From: Cichorium intybus | Lineage: Eukaryota; Streptophyta; Magnoliopsida; Asterales; Asteraceae | Reading direction: 5' to 3' | DNA: 64,000 bases | Assembly (NCBI GenBank): GCA_023525715.1 | Contig: CM042010.1 | Location: 157,637,907 to 157,701,906 of the forward strand | Shown here: piece after piece, positions 24,251-35,398 of the stretch | Layout of the letters: each line of letters opens with the position of its first letter | Numbering within the stretch: position 1 is the first letter of the stretch | The notes under the pieces: generated by a model | What the model was told of the DNA's origin: nothing | The model's database searches: none | The model's input: only the letters and a program-made list of their open reading frames with translations | Position numbers and translations under genes: made by a program

Positions 24251-27200
24251 ATGTCAGAAGGAGCAGGAAGCTCGGGTGGTGCTGGTCCAGATCAAACACG
24301 AATCAAGGAGGTCGGAACCACTTCGGTTTCTTGTCCGATGTTGAATTCCACTAACTACACGGTATGGTCCCTGCGAATGAAGATAGTTCTAAAAATTCAT
24401 AAGGCTTGGACAGTGATTGATCCAGGAGAGGAGAAGAACGAAGAGAAAGATTACCTAGCCACGGGTTTAATCTATCAAGCAATTCCCGAAGCTTTGATTA
24501 TGCAAATCGGCGATATCGATTCTTCCAAGGTCCTGTGGGAATCAATCAAAGCTCGACATGTTGGAGCCGATCGTGTAAAAGAAGCTCGACTCCAAACCCT
24601 AAACACAGAGTTCGATCGATTGAAGATGGGAGAAACCGATTCAATCGATACCTTCGCCGGAAAATTATCGGAAATTTCTTCAAAATCATCGGCCCTAGGA
24701 GAAGCAATTAGAGAATCAAAGATGGTAAAAAAACTCCTAAAATCAGTACCTAGAAAATTCATTCACCTCGTAGCTTCTCTCGAACAGCTCCTCGATTTGA
24801 ACAAAGTAGGTTACGAAGATGTTGTTGGCCGATTGAAGGCGTATGAGGAAAGGATTCGGGGAGACGAGGGTGGAGAAGAACTGAATAGGGCTTTGTTCAC
24901 CCGTGGCGGCGGAGGATCGACCGGCGGCGGAAGGAGAGGCGCCGGCGGTAGTCACGGCTCACAAGGAGGATCGATCGGGGGGGGGGGGGGGAGCTCCTCT
25001 TTTTCGTCCGACAGAAGCAGCGACACAAGATGGGGAAGAAAGGAGGCTGAAAGCGGGTTTAATCAAAGGGGTTCCGGGTCCGGGTCGGGTGGCTCCAATT
25101 CGGGCGGATCCGGGTCAAATAATGGGTCATGGTCCAATTCCCACAAGCCCAAGCCCAATTCCAATAAAAACAAAGCTAAAAATCAGCCCAATTCCAGTTT
25201 TGGCTCAAATCAAAACGCGAAAAAGGATTTATCAAAAATAATTTGTTATCGATGTGATAAACCGGGCCACTACGCATCAAAATGTCCGGATAGAATTCAA
25301 AAATTCCAAGAAATGAATTTTGCCGAACAAGATGATGCCAATGAAACCGTATTTTTACATGAGACCGTATTTTTGAACGAAGAGAAGGTGATACCATCTA
25401 GATACAATTCACAAGAAAATGATGTGTGGTATTTGGATAACGGAGCGAGTAATCACATGACGGGAAATCGCTCATTTTTCTCCGAACTCGACAAAGGAAT
25501 AACCGGCAAAGTAAAATTTGGCGATAATTCGAGTGTCGCGATCAAAGGAAAAGGCTCAATAATTTTCCAGGGAAAATCAGGCCAACAACGTTTGATAACG
25601 GAGATTTATTTCATTCCGGATCTGAAAAATAATATTTTCAGTCTCGGTCAAGCAACTGAAGCCGGGTGCGATATTCGGATGAAAGATAACTATTTGACGA
25701 TGCATGATGCTGACAACTGCTTATTAATGAAGGTACAAAGAACTTCAAACCGCCTTTATAAAATACAGTTGCCTATTGGAGTACCTACTTGCCTTCATTC
25801 AAGATTAAGTGAAGACACGTGGCGTTGGCATGCAAGACTTGGGCACATCAATTTCGAGTCTATGAAGAAGATGTCCAAGAATGGTCTAGTCAAAGGGTTA
25901 CCACATTTTAATAGTGAAAATCAATTATGTGAGTCTTGTTTGGTGGGCAAGCAAACAAGAAAGTCATTTCCATTAATGACGACGTACAAAGCAACACGAC
26001 CATTGGAGCTAGTTCACGGTGATTTATGCGGTCCGATAACACCGTCAACGAAGGGTCAAAATCGGTACATTTTCACACTAATTGACGATTTTTCACGGTA
26101 TATGTGGATTTTTCTCTTAAAAGAGAAAAGTGAGGCGTTTTTACACTTCAAGAAATTCAAAGCTTTGGCGGAGAATGAGCTCGGAAAGTCTTTGAAGGTG
26201 TTTCGAAGTGATCGAGGAGGTGAGTTTACTTCGCTCGAATTTAATTCATTTTGTGATATAAATGGAGTTAAACGCCATCTTACCGCCCCATATACACCAC
26301 AACAAAATGGTATTGTGGAACGAAGAAACAGAACACTTATGGACATGACACGAAGTATCATGAAGACAATGAATGTTCCAAACTATCTATGGGGAGAAGC
26401 GGTAACACACTCCACAAACCTGATCAACCGTATTTACACAAGAGTACTTGGTGATACAACTCCGTACGAGAAGCTGTATAAAAGAAAACCTAATTTGGAG
26501 AACGTACGCATCTTTGGGTGTCAAGCATATGCAAAAGTTGAACCAGTGAATCTCAAGAAGTTAGATGCAAGATCAAGACCACTAGTTCATCTTGGTTCTG
26601 AACCAGGTACAAAAGCCTATCGTTTATTTAATCCAACAACACAAAAAATAATCGTGAGTCGAGACGTTATTTTTAATGAAACCAAAGGGTGGAATTGGGT
26701 TAACGAAGCTACACCCGACAATGAAGAACCAGGAACATTCATAGTACCATGGGATTTACCGGAAAATATGGCGAACAACAACCAAGAAAACGATGTAAAC
26801 AATGAACCGATTGAATCAGACCATGAAATTGAAGACGGAGTACAGGTTCAAGACATTGAGCAACCAAATCCGGTCATCAACACCCAACACCGAAGGTCTA
26901 CAAGACAAAGGAATCTTCCAATTCGATTACGAGATTATGTACTTTATGTTGATGACATTGAAGAACTTCTCCTAGCAACCAATGACGAGCCGGTTACGGT
27001 TGAAGAGGCGAAGAAAGAACCACAGTGGGTTAAAGCCATGAATGCGGAAATCAATTCAATCAACAAGAATAATACGTGGACTCTCGTAAACATGCCTATG
27101 GGGGTAAAGGCAATTGGACTCAAATGGGTGTTCAAGCTGAAGAAAAATGCAGATGGCACCATAAACAAACACAAGGCAAGGTTGGTCGCTAAAGGGTACG

Positions 27201-28525
27201 TGCAACAACCTGGCATTGATTTCCAAGAAGTATTTGCTCCAGTAGCTCGAATTGAAACCATCAGGTTTCTCATTGCCTTAGCCGCTACTAATGGATGGGA
27301 GCTTCACCACTTGGATGTCAAAACGGCTTTCTTACATGGAGAGTTGAAGGAAATCGTTTATGTGTTTCAACCGGAAGGCTACATAAGGAAAGGCGAAGAG
27401 CACAAGGTGTATCGTCTTTTAAAAGCGTTATATGGCCTTAGACAAGCACCAAGAGCATGGAATACGAAACTTGATGGGATTTTGAGGGGAATGAAATTTC
27501 ACAAGTGCATGAAAGAACCATCGGTGTACCGGAAAAACGAAGAATCTAACTTGCTAATTTTAGCAATTTATGTTGATGACTTATTTGTTACAGGTACAAA
27601 TTTGAACATGATCAAAAGGTTCAAATTTGACATGTCCAAGAACTTCGAGATGTCTGATCTTGGAAGATTAACTTACTACCTGGGCATTGAAGTCAAACAG
27701 GATGAATCGGGGATTACTGTAAATCAAGAAGCATACGCTCGACGCATTCTGAAGGAAGCCGGTTTACATGATTGCAATCCGACCCACATTCCAATGGATC
27801 CAGGAACAAAATTGTCAAAGGCCGAAGATGAACCCGAAATCGACCCAACACAATATCGAAAGGTGGTAGGATGTCTTAGATATCTCTTACAAACAAGACC
27901 CGATATGGCATACGCGGTTGGAGTTATTAGCCGATATATGCAGAATCCAAGAGAATCACATGGTAACGCAATCAAACACATCCTAAGGTACTTACGTGGA
28001 ACAACGGGATACGGAATCAAGTACGAGAGGATGGGACAAAAACGACTTATTGGTTACAGTGATAGTAGTCATAATGTTGATCCAGATGACGGAAGAAGCA
28101 CAACTGGTCACATCTTCTACTATGGGTCATCTCCGATAACCTGGTGTTCGCAAAAGCAAGATACCGTTGCTTTATCATCTTGCGAGGCAGAGTTCATGGC
28201 AGCCACCGCGGCTGCTTGTCAAGCAATATGGCTTCAGGATTTACTGGGAGAAATCATGAACAAGCTGCAAGAGAAGGTGGTTCTTAGGGTTGATAACAAG
28301 TCGGCTATCGAACTAACGAAGAATCCAGTTTTTCACGGAAGAAGTAAACACATTCATACAAGGTTTCATTTCATTCGCAATTGTGTTGAGAAAGAACAAA
28401 TAGAGGTTGAGTACATTCCTGGTGAAGAACAAAAGGCGGACATCCTTACAAAACCGTTGGCTCGAACCAAGTTCAAGGAAATGCAAAGTATGATCGGGAT
28501 CAAAGTCGTCTCTAGAAGCACTTAG
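24251..28525 (+). CDS. Copia gag-pol polyprotein (element C), intact, 1424 aa
   Basis: This polyprotein makes the capsid and the four enzymes for reverse transcription and integration. Domains in order: UBN2-like gag (about 20-200, TNYTVWSLRMK); a Gly/Ser/Asn-rich linker (about 220-320) encoded partly by a run of 12 or more G; zinc knuckle CYRCDKPGHYASKC at about 332; protease WYLDNGASNHMTG at about 394; integrase zinc region (HARLGHINFES...CESC) and core with Asp (HGDLCGP), Asp (RSDRGGEF) and Glu (GIVERRNRT); reverse transcriptase (HLDVKTAFLHG, YVDDLFVTG at about 1107); RNase H (YSDSSHNVDPDD, SSCEAEFMAA) to the end. Length is normal for Copia. The protease triplet is D-N-G where D-S/T-G is the norm; I have seen N at this site in other plant Copia proteins. 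The ATG is 51 bp after the primer site starts. With near-identical LTRs this copy may be active. Confidence 0.96.
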   Translation: MSEGAGSSGGAGPDQTRIKEVGTTSVSCPMLNSTNYTVWSLRMKIVLKIHKAWTVIDPGEEKNEEKDYLATGLIYQAIPEALIMQIGDIDSSKVLWESIKARHVGADRVKEARLQTLNTEFDRLKMGETDSIDTFAGKLSEISSKSSALGEAIRESKMVKKLLKSVPRKFIHLVASLEQLLDLNKVGYEDVVGRLKAYEERIRGDEGGEELNRALFTRGGGGSTGGGRRGAGGSHGSQGGSIGGGGGSSSFSSDRSSDTRWGRKEAESGFNQRGSGSGSGGSNSGGSGSNNGSWSNSHKPKPNSNKNKAKNQPNSSFGSNQNAKKDLSKIICYRCDKPGHYASKCPDRIQKFQEMNFAEQDDANETVFLHETVFLNEEKVIPSRYNSQENDVWYLDNGASNHMTGNRSFFSELDKGITGKVKFGDNSSVAIKGKGSIIFQGKSGQQRLITEIYFIPDLKNNIFSLGQATEAGCDIRMKDNYLTMHDADNCLLMKVQRTSNRLYKIQLPIGVPTCLHSRLSEDTWRWHARLGHINFESMKKMSKNGLVKGLPHFNSENQLCESCLVGKQTRKSFPLMTTYKATRPLELVHGDLCGPITPSTKGQNRYIFTLIDDFSRYMWIFLLKEKSEAFLHFKKFKALAENELGKSLKVFRSDRGGEFTSLEFNSFCDINGVKRHLTAPYTPQQNGIVERRNRTLMDMTRSIMKTMNVPNYLWGEAVTHSTNLINRIYTRVLGDTTPYEKLYKRKPNLENVRIFGCQAYAKVEPVNLKKLDARSRPLVHLGSEPGTKAYRLFNPTTQKIIVSRDVIFNETKGWNWVNEATPDNEEPGTFIVPWDLPENMANNNQENDVNNEPIESDHEIEDGVQVQDIEQPNPVINTQHRRSTRQRNLPIRLRDYVLYVDDIEELLLATNDEPVTVEEAKKEPQWVKAMNAEINSINKNNTWTLVNMPMGVKAIGLKWVFKLKKNADGTINKHKARLVAKGYVQQPGIDFQEVFAPVARIETIRFLIALAATNGWELHHLDVKTAFLHGELKEIVYVFQPEGYIRKGEEHKVYRLLKALYGLRQAPRAWNTKLDGILRGMKFHKCMKEPSVYRKNEESNLLILAIYVDDLFVTGTNLNMIKRFKFDMSKNFEMSDLGRLTYYLGIEVKQDESGITVNQEAYARRILKEAGLHDCNPTHIPMDPGTKLSKAEDEPEIDPTQYRKVVGCLRYLLQTRPDMAYAVGVISRYMQNPRESHGNAIKHILRYLRGTTGYGIKYERMGQKRLIGYSDSSHNVDPDDGRSTTGHIFYYGSSPITWCSQKQDTVALSSCEAEFMAATAAACQAIWLQDLLGEIMNKLQEKVVLRVDNKSAIELTKNPVFHGRSKHIHTRFHFIRNCVEKEQIEVEYIPGEEQKADILTKPLARTKFKEMQSMIGIKVVSRST

Positions 28526-28540
28526 AGATTCGGGGGTGAA

Positions 28541-28791
28541 TGTTGGAATCTTAAGTGTCAAGTGGATACTTTTGATCCACCAACCAATTGTCAAGTGGAC
28601 AATTGATATCTAGATATTATTAAGCAAGTGGCTTTCTATGCAATATATATGCAGTGTACTATCAAGAGCAGTTGAGACACACAAACACATAGCAATATAC
28701 ACACATATATGTAATTGGTTTTTGAGTAATATTTCCAATTAATCAAAGAGTTATTTTGATATATTTGTGTTTTATACAATTGTGATCTTGA
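28541..28791 (+). repeat. 3' LTR of Copia C
   Basis: It is identical to 23949-24199 apart from one base near 28671 and is followed by the CATTA target duplication. Confidence 0.95.
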
Positions 28792-28796
28792 CATTA

Positions 28797-28967
28797 CTAT
28801 TTTCCATTCCAAATCGAATCAGCAGCTCCCGAGCATATTTGCGTTGACAGATAAAGATTCCTTTCTCATTCTGAATTACTTCTATTCCTAGAAAGTACTT
28901 CATCTTTCCAAGATCAGACATATCAAACTCACGCATCATTGAACGTTTGAAGTCTTCGATCATCGAC
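28797..28967 (-). pseudogene. Copia B reverse transcriptase segment after the 2-bp deletion
   Basis: On the minus strand the text MIEDFKRSMMREF, then DMSDLGKMKYFLGIEV and FICQRKYARELL continues the reverse transcriptase of B in a shifted frame, up to the point where element C is inserted. It belongs between the 28968-32042 frame and the 23168-23943 segment. Confidence 0.88.
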
Positions 28968-31900
28968 TTATCGTTTCCTGTAAATTAAGTCATCAACATA
29001 AAGACTTACTATTAGCAATTTACCACCCTCCTTCATTTTTGTAAACAGAGTGTGTTCAGAAGAGCATCGTTTGAATCCTTCACGAACAAAATACGCCTCA
29101 ATCCTACTGTACCAGGCCCTTGGCGCCTGTTTAAGTCCGTACAGGGCCTTGTGGAGTAGATAAACTTTTCTTTCTTCTCCCTGTTTCACGAAACCTATAG
29201 GCTGATGTACATATACTTTCTCTTTTAGATCTCCTTGGAGGAATGCGCTCTTTACATCTAGTTGAAACACTACCCATTTGTTTTTTGCTGCAATAGCCAG
29301 GATGAGTCTGATGGTATCTAATCGAGCCACTGGTGCAAAAACCTCCGTGTAGTCGATCCCGTATTGTTGTGAATACCCCTTCGCTACAAGTCTCGCCTTG
29401 TGTTTCTCAATCTCCCCCTTTTCATTTAACTTTGTTTTAAAAACCCATTTCACTCCTATTGCTGTAGCATTCGGTGGTAAAGTGCATAGTGTCCAGGTAC
29501 CATTTCTTTCAATTGACTCTATTTCTTTTTTCATCGCTTCTCTCCATTCCTTATTATCCACAGCTTCTTGGTAGGACATAGGATCATCGTCTATCATCAT
29601 GACAGCCTCGTCCTCGTCCTCGTCTTCTGAAAGTCCTTCCCCAGAAATGTAATCTGACATCCATGAGGGAGGTCGATGTTGCCTTCCTTTGGGAGCTTCT
29701 GGTGTTGTGGGTTCTGGTTCTATTGACACATCACTTTCAGATAGTGATGTTTCAGACATTGTTCCTGAAACGTTTTCATTTTCTGGTTCAACTTCATCAT
29801 GCTCATCTTCATAGTCATCATCATCTCCCCATGTAAGTATGTCTGTATTTGTTGCTCCTACAACCGTCTTCCAATCCCAGCCCTTATTTTCTTCAAAAAC
29901 AACGTCCCTGCTTATAGACACTTTATTTGTTGTTGGATCAAAGAGCCTATATGCCTTAGACTCTTTGCTGACACCGATAAACACATGTGGTCTGCTTCGA
30001 TCGTCCATCTTGGTTCGTGTTTGACCTGGAATATGCATATGAGCCAAGCACCCAAAGACTCTAAAGTAGTTTACCTTAGGTTTGTTGCCGTTCCAAGCTT
30101 CTTGTGGGGTCTTTTCTTCTAAGGCTACGGTTGGAGATCTATTTAGAATGTGAATGCACCAGTTTGCTGCTTCAGCCCAAAACACTTTCGGCATTTGTTT
30201 CTCGTCCAACATCGATAATACCATGCTCATAATTGTACGATTCTTACGCTCGGCAATGCCGTTCTGCTGAGGCGAATACGCCGCCGTTAGTTGTCTGTCG
30301 ATCCCTTCTTCCTTACAAAAAGTGGCGAATTCATTTGAATTGAACTCACCTCCCCGATCAGTTCTTAAACAAAGTATACTTGCACTCGCTTCCTTTTCAA
30401 CGGCTATTTTGAAGATCTTAAAGGCGTAAAAGGCTTCTGATTTCTGGTTTAGAAGATATATCCAGGTCTTACGTGTAAAATCGTCAATAAAGGTTAAAAT
30501 ATACCTTTTGTTCCCGTTTGACATTGGATTAATCGGACCACATATATCTGAGTGAACCAGTTGCAGCTTGCATGTTGACTTCCATAAACTCTTCTTTGGA
30601 AAACTTTCTCGATGTTGTTTTCCCACCAGGCAGCTCGTACATAACTTTTCTGGAGTTTGAATTTTCGGCATTCCTTCTACCATCCCCTTGCGTGATAAAG
30701 TTGTTAGGCCTGTGTAGCTTAGGTGCCCGTACCGACAATGCCATAAATTTGCCTCATCAACTGACTGAACCTGTAAGCATGCGGGTTGTTTTGTCTCCAT
30801 GTTGGCTATGAGAGGGAACATCCTGTTTCCAATCATTTGTGACTGCATAATCACGCCCATTGTTGGGTGATAAACCTTACAAGTATTATTCTGAAACAAC
30901 ACACCCATACCCTTCTCTTGCAGTTGCCCCACACTCAACAGGTTACTTTTTAGTTCAGGTATGTAGTATACGTTTGAGATAACCTGAGTCATCCCGTTCA
31001 CCTTCATTCGCACAGTGCCGATTCCTATAACACCAATACGCCTGTCGTCTCCTAACTTCACGGTGTGACTGAGATCTTTCTTCAAGTCCAGATCTGAGAA
31101 CCATTCCGGATTGCCGCTCATGTGATTACTACATCCTGAATCAAGAATCCACACTTCACTTCGTATTGCTTTGTTTTCTTCTACATACGCCATCAACAAA
31201 ACTTCATCTGTTTTATCAAGCTCCGCAAAGTTTGCTTTCTTTTCTAAGTCAGGACACTCGTATTGGAAGTGTCCCAACTTGTGACAATTCCAACACTCGA
31301 TCACTTCCTTATTCAGCATATTCCTTCCCCGTCCTCTACCTCGGCTACTACCAAACTGACCTCGGCCTCTCCCTCTGGAACTTCTCTCCTCATTTGTCAT
31401 CTTTAGTACGTGTTCTTCCTCCCTTGTCGTCGTCCTTCGAAATTTCTGTTCATGCACAATTAAGGAGCTCTGGAGTTCATCTACACTTAAGCAATCTATG
31501 TCTTTTGCCTCTTCAATGGATACCACAATGTAGTTGAATCTCTCGGTGAGAGTACGTAGTATCTTTTCAACAATATGCTTGTCTTGCAGAGCTTCTCCAT
31601 TGTTACGCATATTGTTGGCAACTGTCATTACACGACCAAAGTAGTCGGTAATCGTTTCACTATCCTTCATCTCCAGTATTTCAAATTCCCGTCTAAGTGC
31701 CTGCAACTGTGATCTTTGAACCCTTGCATTTCCTTGGAACTTTATCCTCATTGACTCCCAAAGGTCCCGAGATGTTTCCTTTTGGAGTATTGTCTTCAAA
31801 ACACCTTTGTCAATAGCTGCAAACAGGTAATTTTTAACTTTAAGATCCTTGATCTTCAGTTCTGCTCTTGCCGTCTTCTCAGCATCTGTCTCTTTTGATC

Positions 31901-32042
31901 CTGCTGTTGGTTCTTTATAACCCGGATCAATGAGATTCCACCACTCTTTCGACCGAAGAAGATTCTCCATTAGCATACTCCAGTGATCGTAGTCTCCGTC
32001 AAATTTCGGAATGCTCAACAGGTTCTGCCCTTCATTTGACAT
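28968..32042 (-). pseudogene. Copia B gag-pol, N-terminal part, ended by a 2-bp deletion
   Basis: The first ATG is at 32040-32042 (MSNEGQNLLSIPKFDG). Domains: gag (WSMLMENLLRSKEWW); zinc knuckle CWNCHKLGHFQYEC; protease WILDSGCSNHMSGN with canonical D-S-G; integrase zinc region (HCRYGHLSY...CTSC) and core with Asp (HSDICGP), Asp (RTDRGGEF) and Glu (GIAERKNRT); an acidic stretch (SEDEDEDEA) before the reverse transcriptase; and reverse transcriptase to YVDDLIY. There the sequence TTTACAGGAAACGAT lacks two bases relative to TAC-ACA-GGA-AAC, so the frame ends in RKR-stop. Apart from this lesion and the C insertion the element looks complete. Confidence 0.93.
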
Positions 32043-32136
32043 CTCTGGTTTCACTCGTGCTTACTCTTGTTCACTCGTGTTTACTGATCTTCTTCTCCCT
32101 TCACTCTCACACCAGGTCTTTTGCTCTGATACCAAG

Positions 32137-32368
32137 TGTTGTACAGAAGAAAATCAAATATAACAAGATTGCAGGGGAATGCTTCGATACTTTATTGAAA
32201 GAGTAAAAGGCTTATATAGCCATTAACAAGAAACAGAAGCTACTAAAAAGAAGGAGCTAATAAAGTAAAATAGGACCTATTCTACTGGCTAATTATTCGT
32301 AGACCAAGTCTCATGAAAAGCATGTGACTTTGAAAACTAAAGACTAAAACTATTAAGATATCCTATCA
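32137..32368 (-). repeat. 5' LTR of Copia B (232 bp)
   Basis: Near-identical to 22936-23167. Just inside it the plus strand reads GCTCTGATACCAAG, the complement of the initiator-Met primer site. The AGCAG duplication follows at 32369-32373. Confidence 0.94.
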
Positions 32369-32373
32369 AGCAG

Positions 32374-35300
32374 ATGGTAGTGATAGCAGCATACTTCTTC
32401 TGTAGAGAAGATCAATGGCGGCAGCAAGCCGCCGAAAAACCTCAGTGGTGGCCGGTGGTCGAGAAGAAGTTCTAAAGTTCCGATTTTTTGTGCAGAAAAT
32501 TTATATTCGGTTATTGATTTCGGGATTTTGGACTAGAAACTCAAAGGTATAAATGATTCTAGAAAACCCTAGTTATCAAATCCGAATTTTTGTTCATGCA
32601 TGTTTGAATGGGGTGTGGTTTTCTGATCATACTAGGTTATGAGTTCAAGAACACGTCTTTGACTTCAGATCTTGGACAAGAAAGTGAAAGGTAAAGGTTG
32701 ATTCCTTGGAACCTAGTTTGTTATACCGAAATAGTTGCATGCATGTTAGATTTGAAGTTGGTTTTCGATATCTAACACATTTTGGCTTCAAGAATCATGA
32801 ACACATGAGTTGTTTTGAAGTTTGGACAGATTTTTGTGTTCATCTTAGTGAAACTTTAAGACTTATGGTGAAATTGATATATAAAGGATCGATGAAACGA
32901 TGGAATTAACTTGGTAATTTGTTTGAATGATATTTCAAGCTTATGGCTAATAGCTAGTGAAGCTTTTCATGTTGGACGGATTTTTTATATTTGAATAATG
33001 AATTAAAGTTTCAATGTATGTGGCAAGTTGGAAGTAGTTTTCGATATATGTTGTTTTATGAGTTAAATATACCAAAGTTCACACCTTTATATTATGATTT
33101 TTATGATTTTATATAAATGGCTTTCAAAGCACTAGTAAAAGAATAATGCGATCTTTATTTCAACATAATAAGCAAGTATGAGTCGAATAGTGAGATGGAT
33201 TGTATGTTTGATAAAGATGATGAAAACTTTGCAAATTGGAATGGAATCGTGAATTCCACCCTTTATGGGACAAAATTTAGTATGTGTTAAAGTGGTGTTC
33301 ACAATAACATCAAATTTAGTCTAAATGACAATTATGAAGTATTAAGGGCGTATTTTCATCAAGTAACCGTAAAATCACTTGTTTTTACAATGGTTTATAC
33401 TTTTAGAAACTTTATTGGTTTAAGTTGGCTAAAATGATCTAGATGAGTAAAATGAAAGATGTTTTGACATCTAACTGTTTAAATAAGCTTAAAAAGATGT
33501 AAAAAGTTGAAAGTTACTAAAATTTCATATTAAAACCCGAGAAAAACACGTTTAGGCAAAGTAGGATGCCTAAATGAGAAAACGGTCAAAAAGTGCCGAA
33601 ACGCAAAATGGATTAAAAGGTTCTATGAAGCTTTATACATGTCCTAAAACTATTGGTACATTGTTGGATTATATAACAATGGCTTAAACAAGAGTTTACA
33701 CGAATTTTGGACTAAGTTGTCAAAATGAGACAAAAAGAGTAAAATTGTCCAAAATGGTTCTTATGCTTTAAGAGTCATACTTAACCATTAGAATAGAATT
33801 AGATAATGACTAGTAGTAGTCAAGAATGATGAGACGCATGATATATGTTTAGTTGTCTAATATGTTCCAATCTTCTATTAGATTAATAGAGATTGAAGGA
33901 CGTTTAGAAGCAACAAAATGATAGAGTTATGTGGATTAGTGTAGCTAGACGTACCTAGCTACTAAGGTGAGTACATGTGGCTTTTTCCCACTATGGGGTA
34001 CATGGAAAAATGTTTATATTGTTTTATATGACTTTTAAATAAGAAATGATGTGCAAGTTTATCTATCTATGTCATGATTATAAAAGTCTTACATAATGAT
34101 TTGAAAGAATGTTTGGGCGTTTAGCCTATGAAAGTTATGAAAAAAAGTTTTGGGCATCTAGCCTTACGAATGTTGTGAAAGAAAGTTTTGGCATTTAGCC
34201 TCAATGTGTTTATAATGGACTGGTATTATGATATGAAATGCACAACAATATGAAGTAATATAAATGTTCTTGTACCCGGGGGATGACGTTCCCACAAGGG
34301 AATTCAGAGGAGTCTACTGGGGTGGTACCAACCCCTTCGCGAAGTAGATGTCCTAAAAGCATAAGACGCTAGGGTGGACTGATTATGTTCTTTCCATCCT
34401 AGTCCAGACTTGGGGTTAATGCCCTAAGTATAAAAAGCACGCATGTTGAGATACCAGTCAAAGCATGTGATATGACGCTAAGATGGTTTGATTATGTTCT
34501 AACCATCTCAGTCCAGACTTGGGGTATCACCAAGAGTGATTAAGGCCCTAAGTATAAAAATACTATCATGTTCAAATGCCAGTCAAACTAAAAGAAAGAA
34601 AAAGAAAAGCATTGCTTTACAAGCTTTATTACTTGATGGTTAAAAAGACTTTGAAAGAAAAATATTTTTATATGATGTATGAAAGGTTTTGACATCTAGT
34701 GTCATTATATGAAAACTATTTATAAAGGTTTGAACACTAGTCAAGTTTAAGTAATGAAAGTTTTATAATGACAAACTTCTTATGAAAGGCTTTAAAAGCA
34801 AAACAATGATACGTTTCAGTTATAAATATTTTAAAAGCAAGTGTTATCAAATGATTTGATTACAAAGGTTTTGAAAATGATATATGTTATGTTTATAAAT
34901 GTTTTGTGTCCAAACCCATGTAGCTCAAGAGACATTATTGTCTTACGTATTTTATTTTATGCCATGTATCCCAAGTTCTAGACACGAGAGATAGAAGCAG
35001 CTAGATGACTCGAGAATATTGAGATTTTAGATGGAGCGAATTGTAGCTCATGTAACGGTTTGTAATCCTAACTTGCTTCCTATGGTCTTGTATGATATGA
35101 AGTTGTAACCCCCGAAGTTGTATAAACATTTTTTTACAACTAAATGGTTTATGTTGGGACCAAATTTTTAAGACATGACCGAGGTCATGAGAAAAGTTTT
35201 TAAAGCTTGACAATTTTGTTCTATAAAGAAACACGGTTTTCGAAATATGAGATTTTTCAATACCGAGTTTTATAAAATACTACACCAGCTATTGTGCTTT

Positions 35301-35398
35301 TAGCGCTATTGCGCTTTTGGCGTTAATGCGCTTTTGGCGTTAATGCACTTTTGGTGTTAATGCGCTTTAAAAAAAGGTTCAAATTTTGGGGCGTTACA
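32374..35398 (+). repeat. Right part of insertion D: non-coding, with internal tandem repeats
   Basis: No ORF here is convincing. Two diverged ~110-bp tandem units lie at about 34360-34575, each with CCAGACTTGGGGT, CCCTAAGTATAAAAA and CAGTCAAA. A short array of the 17-mer GCGCTTTTGGCGTTAAT, four copies with changes, lies at about 35295-35370. The sequence ends TTTTGGGGCGTTACA at the TAAGC duplication. The part before Copia B (21846-22930) joins directly at the AGCAG site. Confidence 0.6.

Larger units (their letters stand above)
23949..28791 (+). mobile_element. Copia element C, young and apparently intact
   Basis: The LTRs at 23949-24199 and 28541-28791 (251 bp) differ at one position I can find (G versus A near 24079/28671). 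The 5-bp duplication CATTA is perfect (23944-23948, 28792-28796). The primer site TTGGTATCAGAGC starts at 24201, and a polypurine stretch (CGGGGGTGAA) precedes the right LTR. A single uninterrupted 1424-codon gag-pol lies between. It sits in the pol of Copia B, in the opposite orientation. The LTR ends in TTGA rather than the usual CA. Confidence 0.96.
22936..32368 (-). mobile_element. Copia element B
   Basis: The LTRs at 22936-23167 and 32137-32368 are 232 bp each and differ at three positions I can see. The 5-bp target duplication AGCAG is perfect (22931-22935, 32369-32373). The primer site CTTGGTATCAGAGC is read on the minus strand just inside 32137, and polypurine AAGGAGGGAA lies just inside 23167. 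One long gag-pol frame covers the body. B is disabled by a 2-bp deletion in the reverse transcriptase and then by insertion of element C. Confidence 0.95.
21846..35398 (+). mobile_element. Insertion D in gag of Copia A (about 4.1 kb without its own insert), likely solo LTR
   Basis: The 5-bp repeat TAAGC flanks it exactly (21841-21845, 35399-35403). Removing the segment rejoins the A gag reading ACACTGGCTTAT|CATTTG (FTLAYHLNN). The left end reads TATGACAACC and the right end GGGGCGTTACA, LTR-like (TG...CA) if two left bases are extra. Its own DNA is 21846-22935 plus 32374-35398; it has no coding domain, no internal LTR pair and no primer site that I can see, so a solo LTR of a large Gypsy family is the simplest reading. 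Copia B lies inside it. Confidence 0.65.

Noticed and set aside
24903..25241. Alternative plus-strand ORF in Copia C gag (GEAPAVVTAHKEDRSGGG)
   Set aside because: Shadow frame over the Gly-rich linker; the true frame has gag and zinc knuckle on either side.
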